Assembly: GCF_002105155.1 (NCBI RefSeq)
Contig: NW_019029010.1
Coordinates: forward strand, 62,001-126,000
Length of the DNA stretch: 64,000 nt
DNA from: Lobosporangium transversale
Taxonomy: Eukaryota > Mortierellomycota > Mortierellomycetes > Mortierellales > Mortierellaceae
Direction: 5' to 3'
Below, one piece after another: positions 1 to 11,918 of the stretch (within the stretch, counting starts at the first letter, position 1; each line of letters starts with the position of its first letter). A model generated the notes under the pieces. It was not told the DNA's origin. It worked only from the letters and a program-made list of their open reading frames with translations, and did not search any database. Made by a program: the position numbers and the translations under genes.

Positions 1-402
1 TTCTTTATGTTCGTCAGCCCTCCGTATTTTCAGTCTTACTTCTCTATAAAGCGTAGAAATAGCACACATCTGTTTTTGCTTGGTCATAGCAGGGAGGTAT
101 CGGTCGATGGAGCAAATGCTCTTGAGGAAGAGAACAGATCCAACTTTATCATAGGCGTTTTTGAGCTTCTCCTCTCCAATAATCGGCCTCTGCTTGAAGT
201 CGAGCCAAGCACGGGTTCATCCTTATCTTCAACTTAATAAATATCATTCTGAGGTACATGTCTTCCCGAAGGAATAGCATACAAGGATATTCAACCATAC
301 CAGCACGTACAAATCGGAAAAAAGATCAAGACAAGGGCTGCAGATACAATTTTACCCATGTTGGAGACATTCTTTGTGTACTTACAATAACGCAGCATGC
401 TG

Positions 403-758
403 TTACACAGTGTCCTCTTTCATTTTGAGAAAACAGGAAATCTGCATAACATTTGTAAACATGTCTTTGATTCCGCTCTTCTGCATATCTGCTCGTATAG
501 CATTAACAGCTTGGGATTGCTGCATTATAGAAGTGTCATGGAGATTCAGTGACACAACAATTGTACTGGAAACAATGATCTAATTGTCATACCTCTATGT
601 TTGTTGAGCTGCTCAATCATCTCATATATATTATTCCGTAAGGAATTAAAAGTAAAGGCAAGTGATTCGAGCGATAAACGTAATCCTTGTTGGTTTGCCT
701 CTAATTCTTTGATTAGCATCCAACAATCCTCTTTATCAGCCAATGTTAGTATATACAT
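403..758 (-). pseudogene. Small coiled-coil-like reading frame, probably broken (left-arm copy)
   Basis: From the ATG at 758 a 70-codon frame opens (starting MYILTLADKEDCWML) with a heptad-like, Leu/Ile-rich and charged composition. A second frame, overlapping and shifted by one base, continues for about 58 codons and ends at 403; it contains MQKSGIKDMFTNVM and ends FLKMKEDTV. Both halves look like real coding sequence. The obvious intron (GTATGA to CCAG, 27 nt) does not restore the frame. It is therefore either a one-base frameshift or a splice pattern I could not define. The product is not recognised. An identical copy lies at 11563-11918. Confidence 0.35.
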
Positions 759-759
759 C

Positions 760-1870
760 TACAGTATATTATAATAATAAATGTGTTCGGTTCGGTTAGT
801 ATAAGAGACCAACTTAATTAAACAATGAGCGTAAACCAGATTTGGCTATAACACATGTCGAGGCTATGGCACGCTGGCTTCTATCCTTGCCACCTTCTAG
901 GCTTCTCTAGTTGCTCATGCCTGTAATCAACGCGTATCCTCCATAATGCTTTTATTTGGTTTTATGCGGCCTCCGGAAACATGGCCTTTACTTGCTTTAT
1001 TTGTGCCAAAGCATTGTCTGTTGATGGAAGTAAAAGATACACATCTATGAAGAAATCTGTCTGACCCATACCATTCTAACGGAAAAACAATAAGAGCTGT
1101 AGCAGGAATAGGGATGCAAATTGATGGGAGGATGAGGACGAGGCGAGAGTGAGCAGGGCGAGGGCAAAGAAATGGTTTAGTTGTAAATAATAACAGTAAT
1201 GAGACTGTGCTATTGGTTGAATACGAAAATTTCCCTTGCTTGTCACGACTTTAAGGTTTGGGCTGTTGCATGTTTAAATGTGTCTTCGGGCCCTCGAACA
1301 TATTTTGGTCTTTATTCTTCTGATAGGACGAATGCTTTGCAGATTATCTGATTTCATTTTAATGGAACGGTGGAATGGTAATACACACAAAATATAGAAT
1401 TTACACAAAAGACGACTGTACACAGTAAGATTTATACCGTGCAACATTGGTCTTACTATTCTACATGACCGGTGTGAGCATATTTAGTCCTGTACTCTGT
1501 ACGCAATACTTTCGGAAGATATGACTTTCAGAATGATTAGAATTAGGTTCAAGTCAAGTGAAGGTCATTTTGTTTGTCTTTCAAGCATGTAAAAGGCATC
1601 CGCCATCATTGAGCATACTTTAACCACATGTACAAAATGTGTCTACGATATGACGATATAATAATCATAATAGCAATAATAGCAGTAAACAAGAAAAGTA
1701 TTGAATATTCTCCAAAGTATGTCTATCCGTACCGCAAGCCATTGCTCTAGAAGTGGGTTTGGTTAATGGTTGCAGTTTACCGCTTCTATTTATTATATCA
1801 TTTCTATATATCTATCCTTGCTTGGCAAGCTGTCTTCTATAAACGAGTAGGGAATAGCTTGAAGGAGCTT
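760..1870. other. Gene-free stretch in outer left arm
   Basis: I see no supported gene here. The last 300 bases are a 3' flank shared by several crystallin-like copies, with the same AT-rich CAATAATAGCAGTAA-type sequence seen near 7400 and 10640. Confidence 0.5.
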
Positions 1871-1871
1871 T

Positions 1872-2300
1872 CTAGCAGTTGTGGTAGGTGGCACGGACAG
1901 AGCTGAGGTGGTCATTGTTGGTACCGCTCTCGCTTGGGAGGATACCCTTGAAGAGACGGACGGATCCAACTCTGCCACCGACGTTGTTGAGCTTGCCCCA
2001 CTTGTTGATCTGGCCTTGCTTGGTGGTGAAGCCAGCACGAGTCCATCTGCCACCGCAGTTGCCAGTCTCGTAGAAGGTCAAGGTAATGCCAGAAGCATAG
2101 GGGTCCTCGTGGTGGTACTCGGCAGACTTGGCGCCATAGAGGTCGGTGACGCTGTAGCACTGGTCGTACTTGGTGATCTCGGTGTACTTGCAGGTGCCGG
2201 AGAAGTTCTCACCAGAGTAGAGGTAGACCTTGCTGTTGGCAGCTTCGATGGTGGCAGCAAGAGCCAAAGCAGCAGTGGTGGCGAGGATAGAGAACTTCAT
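1872..2300 (-). CDS. Secreted beta/gamma-crystallin-like protein, copy 1
   Basis: A 142-residue single-exon protein. Residues 1-20 are a typical signal peptide (MKFSILATTAALALAATIEA). The mature part begins with VYLYSGENFSG, matching the Greek-key opening of beta/gamma-crystallin motifs (aromatic, Gly, Phe, Gly), and a second half carries GITLTFYETGNCGGRW. Cysteines at 37, 48, 82 and 142 could form two disulfides. Codons are strongly biased to C and G endings, as in highly expressed genes. I chose the ATG at 2300 because the upstream in-frame ATG at 2378 lies only a few bases downstream of the TATA box, probably outside the mRNA, and would bury the signal peptide. The exact role is unknown; a secreted or wall-associated structural or binding protein is likely. 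Confidence 0.85.
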   Translation of the reverse strand: MKFSILATTAALALAATIEAANSKVYLYSGENFSGTCKYTEITKYDQCYSVTDLYGAKSAEYHHEDPYASGITLTFYETGNCGGRWTRAGFTTKQGQINKWGKLNNVGGRVGSVRLFKGILPSESGTNNDHLSSVRATYHNC

Positions 2301-2381
2301 GATGTTTAAGTTGTTGTTGTTTTTTTTTTGAGAGTGAGAATTGGAGCTGAGATCAGTATCGTTCAAAAGGGGATTCATCTT

Positions 2382-2393
2382 CCTTTATATACC
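2382..2393 (-). promoter_or_regulatory. TATA box of crystallin-like copy 1
   Basis: GGTATATAAAGG on the minus strand, about 85 bases upstream of the ATG. The same element stands before copies 2, 3 and 4. Confidence 0.8.
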
Positions 2394-2399
2394 TTTTTT

Positions 2400-3161
2400 T
2401 TCCCTTCATATAGAGGATAAATGTCAATGGTCCACATGAATGCATTTAGTGACTGGATGGTGGTTTGAACGCCCTACGCCTTTATTTGGAGCATCTTTGG
2501 ATGTATTATGCTAAATGATGTATTCCTTTTAGTAAGGTTTCCTCGTTCACCATCCTCACTTGCCCTCCTCTAATGGTACAAAAGTCGAGCCAAAACTTTA
2601 AGGCTTTCTTTGGGAATGACTAGAACCCTCCTCCAGCACAACAGCCTTCATGTACGCACTGCACCGGGAAAAAAAAGTTAAATGAGTGATATATATATCC
2701 ATATAAAGCCATACATTTATAAACGTGGAATATAGACATATAGTCGCTCGATAGAGAAGTGAGGCTGGTGATACAGACGATAATGAACAAGAGCATGTTA
2801 AAAAAGAATACAATTATATTCTTCATTATTGAAACACTGTGTTGTACAAGGTCTAACAGTTCCAACGTGTCTGTTACAGGTACACAATAGGAGAGAGCTA
2901 TAACTGGGTCTCTCTATTTGTTTCTCCGATCTCTTGAAAGAAAAGACAATAGCAACATCGAGTTCCAGACGAGATGTCTAGATCAATTGTGTCTCTACCC
3001 CACTATCGCATATTCAGGCTGACTAATGAAGAATAAGCAGTGCTCTTGCAACACGAGTGTCTTGGCTCCTCAGGCCATGTCGCGTACAATATATATCATC
3101 CACCCAGCCATCACTGAAAAGCCTGTACAATAAGAAGAATCGAAGAATCTCAGTTTCTTCC
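2400..3161. other. Gene-free divergent region between copies 1 and 2, outer part
   Basis: No supported gene. The block just upstream of the TATA box differs from the upstream block of copies 2, 3 and 5, so copies 1 and 4 have their own distal promoter sequence. Confidence 0.5.
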
Positions 3162-4388
3162 CGATTGGATGAATGTCGTTGAGAACACTTAGAACATTGA
3201 GAATATTGAGGCCGAGCAAGATGACACAAGGTGAGGGCGAGGGCAAGGAGGGAAAAGAGAGAGGAGAGTATAGAAGTGCTCTCAATACGCTTGATAATTC
3301 TCATGTCGCAAAGAATCTTTTCTGAACACAGAGTTCAATATGCTTTAACAACGTGCTTTAATAGCATGCTTTTTCTCTACATCCCTTTAGTAACGGCTTA
3401 GAAGACACTCACTCGCTTACGTTGTCGGTGAATGGGCCACAAACGAGAGGAAGAGCGACTGTAGTATGGGGAAATGAAGCGAAAAGTTGTTCTTGTCTGG
3501 GTTGTATCCCAGTGAATCCTAATGGAGACAGCCGTGTACAGTACATGCATACGCACGTCGACAGTGCCTCTCTATGTTTACTTGCACTCGATTTACACAA
3601 TCCTCTGTATGTCGGTAAGTGTGCACTGCTAGCACTATCACTTAACACGTACTATCAGCTACAGCAAGCGTAGCAAGGTGTAAAGGCTCGTAGGTTTCCA
3701 CAAGGACCCTTTTCATAGCAAAGAGTGAAAAGACCGATTGGCGTTTATTTCAATTGAGTCTAGAACAAGTGCAAGTGTATCTCAAAATAATAGAAAGAGG
3801 GATAACCATTAGTTAGTGGAATGTAATCACTCTCTATATTACACAAATAAGACACTTTTCTCTTTAATACTGTTGCACATGATATTTTACAAGTATGTGT
3901 TTTCTGTGGGGAGCCTAGATTGTGGGCTTTTGTCTGGTAACGGTCAAGAGACGGAATGGCCAAGAGGGCGAGGGAGGGGAAAATCCTTTTCCTGTTTCTA
4001 AATAGATCCAGATTTGCACTAATTGTGTCGACAGCTCGATCAGACAAAGTAGACAGACAGACAAGGGGGTAAATGAGGAGAACCTAATACATATACCACG
4101 CTACTACATAAGAAGAGAACACTGCTTGCAATTAGTGCTTGGCTTGCGCACAATCCTTTTCTGTTATTTATTTTTTTTTTTTTAGACAGGGTCCGGGCAA
4201 ACACAGTCATTAAATTATTTAAATTTTACATCTCATGCACAATGTAGGCTGTTGCCTTACAGGCGGGAAATCCCTCAGCCCCAGGGATGGCCTTGAGGCC
4301 TTGGACAAACCGCTGTACATGCTGCTGTAGAAGGACAATGGAGGAAAGTGAACAGGAACATCTATCTCCGAATAAAAGGGAAAAAAAA

Positions 4389-4400
4389 GGTATATAAAGG
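4389..4400 (+). promoter_or_regulatory. TATA box of crystallin-like copy 2
   Basis: GGTATATAAAGG, about 80 bases upstream of the ATG, followed by a CAACAACAAC-rich leader. Confidence 0.8.
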
Positions 4401-4479
4401 AAGATTGAATCCTCCCTTTGAGCGATACTGATCTCAGCTCCAATTCTCACTCTCAAAAAACAACAACAACCCAAACACC

Positions 4480-4908
4480 ATGAAGTTCTCTATCCTCGCC
4501 ACCACTGCTGCTTTGGCTCTTGCTGCCACCATCGAAGCTGCCAACAGCAAGGTCTACCTCTACTCTGGTGAGAACTTCTCCGGCACCTGCAAGTACACCG
4601 AGATCACCAAGTACGACCAGTGCTACAGCGTCACCGACCTCTATGGCGCCAAGTCTGCCGAGTACCACCACGAGGACCCCTATGCTTCTGGCATTACCTT
4701 GACCTTCTACGAGACTGGCAACTGCGGTGGCAGATGGACTCGTGCTGGCTTCACCACCAAGCAAGGCCAGATCAACAAGTGGGGCAAGCTCAACAACGTC
4801 GGTGGCAGAGTTGGATCCGTCCGTCTCTTCAAGGGTATCCTCCCAAGCGAGAGCGGTACCAACAATGACCACCTCAGCTCTGTCCGTGCCACCTACCACA
4901 ACTGCTAG
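4480..4908 (+). CDS. Secreted beta/gamma-crystallin-like protein, copy 2
   Basis: The 142-residue product is identical to copies 1, 3 and 4: signal peptide 1-20, two Greek-key-like halves, and Cys 37/48/82/142. The ATG follows a CAACAACAACCCAAACACC leader. It is transcribed divergently from copy 1 and convergently with copy 3. Unlike copies 1 and 4, its distal promoter contains the block at about 4240-4350 that is shared with copies 3 and 5. Identical protein on a diverged flank suggests that the coding region is being homogenised. Confidence 0.85.
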   Translation: MKFSILATTAALALAATIEAANSKVYLYSGENFSGTCKYTEITKYDQCYSVTDLYGAKSAEYHHEDPYASGITLTFYETGNCGGRWTRAGFTTKQGQINKWGKLNNVGGRVGSVRLFKGILPSESGTNNDHLSSVRATYHNC

Positions 4909-5290
4909 AAAGCTCCTTCAAGCTATTCTCTACTCGTTTATAGAAGACAACTTGCCAAGCAAGGATAGATATATAGAAATGATATAATAAAATAGAAGCG
5001 GTAAACTGCAACCATTAATCAAATCCACTTCCAGAGCGATGATTTGCGGCATAGACAGATATACTTTAGCAGATGGTTAAGCTATTTCCTGCTTTTTGTT
5101 ATCATTATTACCATTATTGCTATTGATCATTTTAGCACATTCCTTTCATGGGACGTAGACGCATTTTGTACATGTGCCTAAAGTATGCTCAGTGATCACA
5201 GCTGCCTTCTACATGCTCGAGTGACAAAGGGAGGATCTTTATTTAACCTGGACTAAGCTATGATCATCCTGAAAGTCATATTTTCCGAAA

Positions 5291-7264
5291 GTTGTGCACG
5301 TAGGACAGAACTTGCCTGCGCTCGCATGCCAACGGCCGCATACATACTATCCGTACCGGATCCATCCTCCATATACTAAATATAGAACTAATACTCTACT
5401 AAAAACAGTTTGCCCATTCATTTGAGGAAATCTGCGAAGCACGCGGATCAAGTGAGACGGGCATGTCAGAAAAAGGGCCTTAAAGACGTTTGGCTACTCA
5501 GCATTGCTAATATCTACTATGCTGAGCAACAAAGCGGGACAGCACTCGATCTCATCCATAAAATAGTGTTGACTGGTGAAGCCTTGCAAATGTTCATTGA
5601 TATAAAAGTCAATTCACCAGGTTCCTGAACGTGTATTTTTGTAATGTTCAAGCCTTGTATATTTTTGCTTTTATTCCTTCTTTTCCTCCATGTCAGATCA
5701 TGTGGTGGCAGTAAGCAGGGCTAACCAGATCAATGCTCCTCTTACCAAGGCCCAAGACAGTCAAACTAACGAGACATGTCCTGTTTTCAGGAACGGTTTG
5801 ATCCTACAAACAGGATACACTGGTGGCTAGGACTAAGATACTTTATTTCTTGTCCTGAACTTGAAAATAAAATTTTTTGTGCCCAAAAATGGTCGTAATT
5901 TGAAAAATTTAGAGTAGATTTTTACATGTATTTTGTACGCAAAATATTATAGATTACTTTTCTTTTTATCTGGCGTGGTATTCCTCAAAGCAACTCTGCT
6001 TTCAAGCAAAGAGGAGCCTTGCATGGAACGCATGTCCATTCTGGCCCTACTCCTTGCCTCACCTAAGACTCTTAATCCTGCAGTTTTCACATGCCATCCT
6101 GCTCTTAACATCCCTGCCATCACTTTCTTTGATTCTTATTGAGAAATGAAACCCTGATAGATGTCGACAAAGGCTTGGAGGAGAGTTTCTAGTAACGTAT
6201 AGGCCTTTTGATGCCTTGAGAGCACTCTCCGGGGACTCATCAGTGTCTAGGCTCGTCTTTGATTTGCTTTGCTCGATGGCAACTTGGGACTTGGATAATG
6301 ATAAAGTTGGTTTACAAGATTTAGGTGGAATTGGCGATGGTATGAAAGGGTAGAAAAGTGGCACTTTTATTGTTCTTCTCTCTCAGTATGATACCAAATG
6401 CCTCTGAAAGACATGAAGGACATAGCTTCAATTGAAATGAAATGGATTAACCATGAAAAAATAAGCTCGTAAGAATGTGCATACCGAATGAATCACCGTA
6501 ATGAAAGGTATTTCTCAGTGCACTCTCGTGATGCTAGAGCTCAAGTTCTTTTAACTTAACTTAAGGATGGGGGCTCTAAAGATGGGCCTGTTCCGCATCA
6601 TTCTGTGCCATTTCCCTTTGATCCGCTTATAGCGATCCTCTTTCGCCAAGCTATGGTAAGGGTGCGTTTGGCTAAAAAAGAGACTAAGGCAATAAAAATG
6701 AACTGAGTATAAATTAGACATGACTATCCCATATACCGAGGCTATGGTACACTGTCCATTTTCCCTATTGCCTATCCGCATACTACCCATATTTGCAGCC
6801 AACACGTAGCTTCCATTACTTTTTTGTATGTGTGCCCAGCAACATTTACTAATAGTTGTTTTAATTCTTCAGGAACAGGGGAAAATGAAGAGAGCATTCC
6901 AATTCATACCATATTAGTGGATAACAGGGGCTGTAGGAGAATAGAAGCAAGGTGGGAGCAAAGAGGACAAATGAATAACTCTGATTTATGGACGTGAAGT
7001 AGTTCTAATTGACGCAGGATTAAATATTCTTACATAAACATGTACATAAATATATATGATATACATCTATTTTACATGGCCTTCTTTCTGGCATGCATGC
7101 ATCCTGAATCTTGAAGGCAAATTACAGACAATGCACATATTTTGCAAGTTTCCTGATTTTTTGCATGCTGTGTAGTTGAGTATTTGTAAAATTTAGCACA
7201 CAAAATATGATTCTGACATGAGAAAAAGTATTGTGCGACCTTAATCTTGCCCGTCCTACATGCA
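5291..7264. other. Central spacer of the crystallin palindrome, gene-free
   Basis: About 2 kb of unique DNA between the arms. An open frame at 5410-5628 lacks an ATG, and a minus-strand frame at 6059-6364 is short with no recognisable domain. I call no gene here. Confidence 0.5.
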
Positions 7265-7621
7265 CAACTTTTGACTTTCAGGATGACCATAACTAGGTTC
7301 AGGCTAAGTAAAGATCCCCCACCTGTCACTCAAGCATGTAGAAGGCAGCTGTTATCATTGAGCATACTTTAACCACATGTACAAAATGTGTCTACGATAT
7401 CACGATATAATAATCATAATAGCAATAATAGCAGTAAACAAGAAAAGCATTGAATATTCTCCAAAGTATGTCTATCCGTACCGCAAGCCATTGCTCTAGA
7501 AGTGGGTTTGGTTAATGGTTGCAGTTTGCTGCTTCTATTTTATTATATCATTTCTATATATCTATCCTTGCTTGGCAAGTTGTCTTCTATAAACGAGTAG
7601 AGAATAGCTTGAAGGAGCTTT

Positions 7622-8050
7622 CTAGCAGTTGTGGTAGGTGGCACGGACAGAGCTGAGGTGGTCATTGTTGGTACCGCTCTCGCTTGGGAGGATACCCTTG
7701 AAGAGACGGACGGATCCAACTCTGCCACCGACGTTGTTGAGCTTGCCCCACTTGTTGATCTGGCCTTGCTTGGTGGTGAAGCCAGCACGAGTCCATCTGC
7801 CACCGCAGTTGCCAGTCTCGTAGAAGGTCAAGGTAATGCCAGAAGCATAGGGGTCCTCGTGGTGGTACTCGGCAGACTTGGCGCCATAGAGGTCGGTGAC
7901 GCTGTAGCACTGGTCGTACTTGGTGATCTCGGTGTACTTGCAGGTGCCGGAGAAGTTCTCACCAGAGTAGAGGTAGACCTTGCTGTTGGCAGCTTCGATG
8001 GTGGCAGCAAGAGCCAAAGCAGCAGTGGTGGCGAGGATAGAGAACTTCAT
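7622..8050 (-). CDS. Secreted beta/gamma-crystallin-like protein, copy 3
   Basis: Same 142-residue product as copies 1, 2 and 4. It begins at the ATG at 8050, behind the TATA box at 8133-8144. An in-frame ATG at 8128 is almost inside the TATA region and is rejected as the start. Its 3' flank (7440-7620) is nearly the same as that of copy 5, which links copies 3 and 5 more closely by flank than copies 3 and 4. It is convergent with copy 2 across the palindrome centre. Confidence 0.85.
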   Translation of the reverse strand: MKFSILATTAALALAATIEAANSKVYLYSGENFSGTCKYTEITKYDQCYSVTDLYGAKSAEYHHEDPYASGITLTFYETGNCGGRWTRAGFTTKQGQINKWGKLNNVGGRVGSVRLFKGILPSESGTNNDHLSSVRATYHNC

Positions 8051-8132
8051 GGTGTTTGAGTTGTTGTTGTTTTTTTTTTGAGAGTGAGAATTGGAGCTGA
8101 GATCAGTATCGTTCAAAGGGGGATTCAATCTT

Positions 8133-8144
8133 CCTTTATATACC
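8133..8144 (-). promoter_or_regulatory. TATA box of crystallin-like copy 3
   Basis: GGTATATAAAGG on the minus strand, about 85 bases before the ATG. Confidence 0.8.
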
Positions 8145-9927
8145 TTTTTTTCTTCTTTTCTCCTCTATTCTTTTCTCCGGATAGAGATTTTCCTATTTAC
8201 TTTCCTCCATTGTCCTTCTACAGCGACATGTACAGCGGTTTGTCCAAGGCCATCATTGGGGCTGAGGGATTTCCCGCCTGTAAGGCAACAGCCTACATTG
8301 TGCATGAGATGTAAAATTTAAAATTTAAGGTTCAGCTTGTCTAAAAAAAAAGAAAAGAGGGATGTGCGCAAGCATGGATGTTTTTCCACATGAGAAACTT
8401 TAAATCTTCTCAGAACCCTGCCGATGTGTACGAATTTATTTTCCAGTGCCACTAATTGCAAGTAAAGCAGTGACTTTTTCTTATGCAGCAGCATGGTATA
8501 TGTATTAAGTTCTCCTCATTTATCCTTGTCTGTTTGTCTACTTTGTCTGATCGAGCTGTCGACACAATTAGTGCAAATCTGGATCTATTTAGAAACAGGA
8601 AAAGGATTTTCCCCTCCCTCGCCCTCTTGGCCATTCCGTCTCTTGACCGTTACCAGACAAAAGCCCACAATCTAGGCTCCCCACAGAAAACACATACTTG
8701 TAAAATATCATGTGCAACAGTATTAAAGAGAAAAGTGTCTTATTTGTGTAATATAGTGAGTGATTACATTCCACTAACTAATGGTTGTCCCTCTTTCTAT
8801 TTTTTTGAGGTTTCTTGCACTTGCTCTAGACTCAGTTGAAAGAGAGGCACGTAGAAAAAAAGCATACTATTAAAGCACGTTATTAAAGCATATTGAACTC
8901 ATTCTTTGCAACATGAGGAATATCAAGCATATTGAGAGCACTTTCATATTCTCCTCTCTTCCCTCCTTGCCCTCGCCCTCACCTTGCTCGCCCTCAATAG
9001 CCGCGTTACTTTCTCGATTATGGTGTTCGCTTATGAATTTCTATTGGTTGGTATTCGTGCGATTATGTGACTGTTGCCTAAAAAAAGCGTAAATTTATCA
9101 CAAGCGAGAAAGGAACACGACTAATATTCTAAGTGTTCTCAACAACATTCATCCAATCAGGAAGAAACTGAGATTCTTCGATTCTTCTTATTGTACAGGC
9201 TTTTCAGTGATGGCTGGGTGGATGATATATATTGTACGCGACATGGCCTGAGGAGCCAAGACACTCGTGTTGCAAGAGCACTGCTTATTCTTCATTAGTC
9301 AGCCTGAATATGCGATAGTGGGGTAGAGACACAATTGATCTAGACATCTCGTCTGGAACTCGATGTTGCTATTGTCTTTTCTTTCAAGAGATCGGAGAAA
9401 CAAATAGAGAGACCCAGTTATAGCTCTCTCCTATTGTGTACCTGTAACAGACACGTTGGAACTGTTAGACCTTGTACAACACAGTGTTTCAATAATGAAG
9501 AATATAATTGTATTCTTTTTTAACATGCTCTTGTTCATTATCGTCTGTATCACCAGCCTCACTTCTCTATCGAGCGACTATATGTCTATATTCCACGTTT
9601 ATAAATGTATGGCTTTATATGGATATATATATCACTCATTTAACTTTTTTTTCCCGGTGCAGTGCGTACATGAAGGCTGTTGTGCTGGAGGAGGGTTCTA
9701 GTCATTCCCAAAGAAAGCCTTAAAGTTTTGGCTCGACTTTTGTACCATTAGAGGAGGGCAAGTGAGGATGGTGAACGAGGAAACCTTACTAAAAGGAATA
9801 CATCATTTAGCATAATACATCCAAAGATGCTCCAAATAAAGGCGTAGGGCGTTCAAACCACCATCCAGTCACTAAATGCATTCATGTGGACCATTGACAT
9901 TTATCCTCTATATGAAGGGAAAAAAAA

Positions 9928-9939
9928 GGTATATAAAGG
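9928..9939 (+). promoter_or_regulatory. TATA box of crystallin-like copy 4
   Basis: GGTATATAAAGG, the mirror image of the element at 2382-2393. Confidence 0.8.
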
Positions 9940-10020
9940 AAGATGAATCCCCTTTTGAACGATACTGATCTCAGCTCCAATTCTCACTCTCAAAAAAAAA
10001 ACAACAACAACTTAAACATC

Positions 10021-10449
10021 ATGAAGTTCTCTATCCTCGCCACCACTGCTGCTTTGGCTCTTGCTGCCACCATCGAAGCTGCCAACAGCAAGGTCTACCT
10101 CTACTCTGGTGAGAACTTCTCCGGCACCTGCAAGTACACCGAGATCACCAAGTACGACCAGTGCTACAGCGTCACCGACCTCTATGGCGCCAAGTCTGCC
10201 GAGTACCACCACGAGGACCCCTATGCTTCTGGCATTACCTTGACCTTCTACGAGACTGGCAACTGCGGTGGCAGATGGACTCGTGCTGGCTTCACCACCA
10301 AGCAAGGCCAGATCAACAAGTGGGGCAAGCTCAACAACGTCGGTGGCAGAGTTGGATCCGTCCGTCTCTTCAAGGGTATCCTCCCAAGCGAGAGCGGTAC
10401 CAACAATGACCACCTCAGCTCTGTCCGTGCCACCTACCACAACTGCTAG
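10021..10449 (+). CDS. Secreted beta/gamma-crystallin-like protein, copy 4
   Basis: Mirror copy of copy 1: coding sequence, leader and flanks are the same. The 142-residue product has the signal peptide, the VYLYSGENFSG motif and four cysteines. It is divergent from copy 3 and convergent with copy 5. Because the whole outer arm is identical, copies 1 and 4 cannot be told apart by short reads. Confidence 0.85.
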   Translation: MKFSILATTAALALAATIEAANSKVYLYSGENFSGTCKYTEITKYDQCYSVTDLYGAKSAEYHHEDPYASGITLTFYETGNCGGRWTRAGFTTKQGQINKWGKLNNVGGRVGSVRLFKGILPSESGTNNDHLSSVRATYHNC

Positions 10450-11562
10450 AAAGCTCCTTCAAGCTATTCCCTACTCGTTTATAGAAGACAGCTTGCCAAG
10501 CAAGGATAGATATATAGAAATGATATAATAAATAGAAGCGGTAAACTGCAACCATTAACCAAACCCACTTCTAGAGCAATGGCTTGCGGTACGGATAGAC
10601 ATACTTTGGAGAATATTCAATACTTTTCTTGTTTACTGCTATTATTGCTATTATGATTATTATATCGTCATATCGTAGACACATTTTGTACATGTGGTTA
10701 AAGTATGCTCAATGATGGCGGATGCCTTTTACATGCTTGAAAGACAAACAAAATGACCTTCACTTGACTTGAACCTAATTCTAATCATTCTGAAAGTCAT
10801 ATCTTCCGAAAGTATTGCGTACAGAGTACAGGACTAAATATGCTCACACCGGTCATGTAGAATAGTAAGACCAATGTTGCACGGTATAAATCTTACTGTG
10901 TACAGTCGTCTTTTGTGTAAATTCTATATTTTGTGTGTATTACCATTCCACCGTTCCATTAAAATGAAATCAGATAATCTGCAAAGCATTCGTCCTATCA
11001 GAAGAATAAAGACCAAAATATGTTCGAGGGCCCGAAGACACATTTAAACATGCAACAGCCCAAACCTTAAAGTCGTGACAAGCAAGGGAAATTTTCGTAT
11101 TCAACCAATAGCACAGTCTCATTACTGTTATTATTTACAACTAAACCATTTCTTTGCCCTCGCCCTGCTCACTCTCGCCTCGTCCTCATCCTCCCATCAA
11201 TTTGCATCCCTATTCCTGCTACAGCTCTTATTGTTTTTCCGTTAGAATGGTATGGGTCAGACAGATTTCTTCATAGATGTGTATCTTTTACTTCCATCAA
11301 CAGACAATGCTTTGGCACAAATAAAGCAAGTAAAGGCCATGTTTCCGGAGGCCGCATAAAACCAAATAAAAGCATTATGGAGGATACGCGTTGATTACAG
11401 GCATGAGCAACTAGAGAAGCCTAGAAGGTGGCAAGGATAGAAGCCAGCGTGCCATAGCCTCGACATGTGTTATAGCCAAATCTGGTTTACGCTCATTGTT
11501 TAATTAAGTTGGTCTCTTATACTAACCGAACCGAACACATTTATTATTATAATATACTGTAG

Positions 11563-11918
11563 ATGTATATACTAACATTGGCTGATAAAGAGGATTGTTG
11601 GATGCTAATCAAAGAATTAGAGGCAAACCAACAAGGATTACGTTTATCGCTCGAATCACTTGCCTTTACTTTTAATTCCTTACGGAATAATATATATGAG
11701 ATGATTGAGCAGCTCAACAAACATAGAGGTATGACAATTAGATCATTGTTTCCAGTACAATTGTTGTGTCACTGAATCTCCATGACACTTCTATAATGCA
11801 GCAATCCCAAGCTGTTAATGCTATACGAGCAGATATGCAGAAGAGCGGAATCAAAGACATGTTTACAAATGTTATGCAGATTTCCTGTTTTCTCAAAATG
11901 AAAGAGGACACTGTGTAA
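11563..11918 (+). pseudogene. Small coiled-coil-like reading frame, probably broken (right-arm copy)
   Basis: Identical to 403-758. Frame 1 runs from the ATG at 11563 to a TGA at 11773-11775. Frame 2 is open from 11742 to the TAA at 11916-11918. The overlap of two coding-like frames suggests a single-base frameshift or an unresolved intron. Confidence 0.35.

Larger units (their letters stand above)
314..3161. repeat. Outer left arm of the crystallin palindrome
   Basis: This stretch is the reverse complement of 9160-12007 (paired coordinates sum to 12321). Every part I compared matches base for base: the left boundary, the 1.14 and 1.74 kb regions, the coding genes and the right boundary. The match ends at a single C/T difference at 3162. 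It carries crystallin-like copy 1 and a small coiled-coil-like gene candidate. Identity over 2.85 kb, including non-coding DNA, implies very recent duplication or ongoing gene conversion. Confidence 0.9.
3162..5290. repeat. Inner left arm of the crystallin palindrome (diverged)
   Basis: This matches 7265-9159 in inverted orientation, with substitutions and indels. The left arm has about 340 extra bases (about 3395-3735) with no counterpart. The right arm has about 130 extra bases near 9000-9128. It contains crystallin-like copy 2. No other supported gene is present; a short antisense match around 3816-4047 is a repeat, not a gene. Confidence 0.75.
7265..9159. repeat. Inner right arm of the crystallin palindrome (diverged)
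   Basis: Inverted, imperfect counterpart of 3162-5290. It carries crystallin-like copy 3 and the repeat around 8483-8839 that mirrors 3760-4047. The stretch at 9000-9128 has no match in the left arm. Confidence 0.75.

Noticed and set aside
1881-2309. Long open frame (142 codons) antisense to crystallin-like copy 1, repeated over copies 2-5
   Set aside because: It is a shadow of the strong codon bias (RNN/NNC pattern) of the real genes. Its composition is Val/Leu/Gly/Ala-rich and changes with the sense codons.
1872-2378. Longer 168-residue version of crystallin-like copies 1, 3 and 4 starting MNP
   Set aside because: The upstream ATG lies just downstream of the TATA box, probably before the transcript start, is not conserved in copy 2, and would hide the signal peptide.
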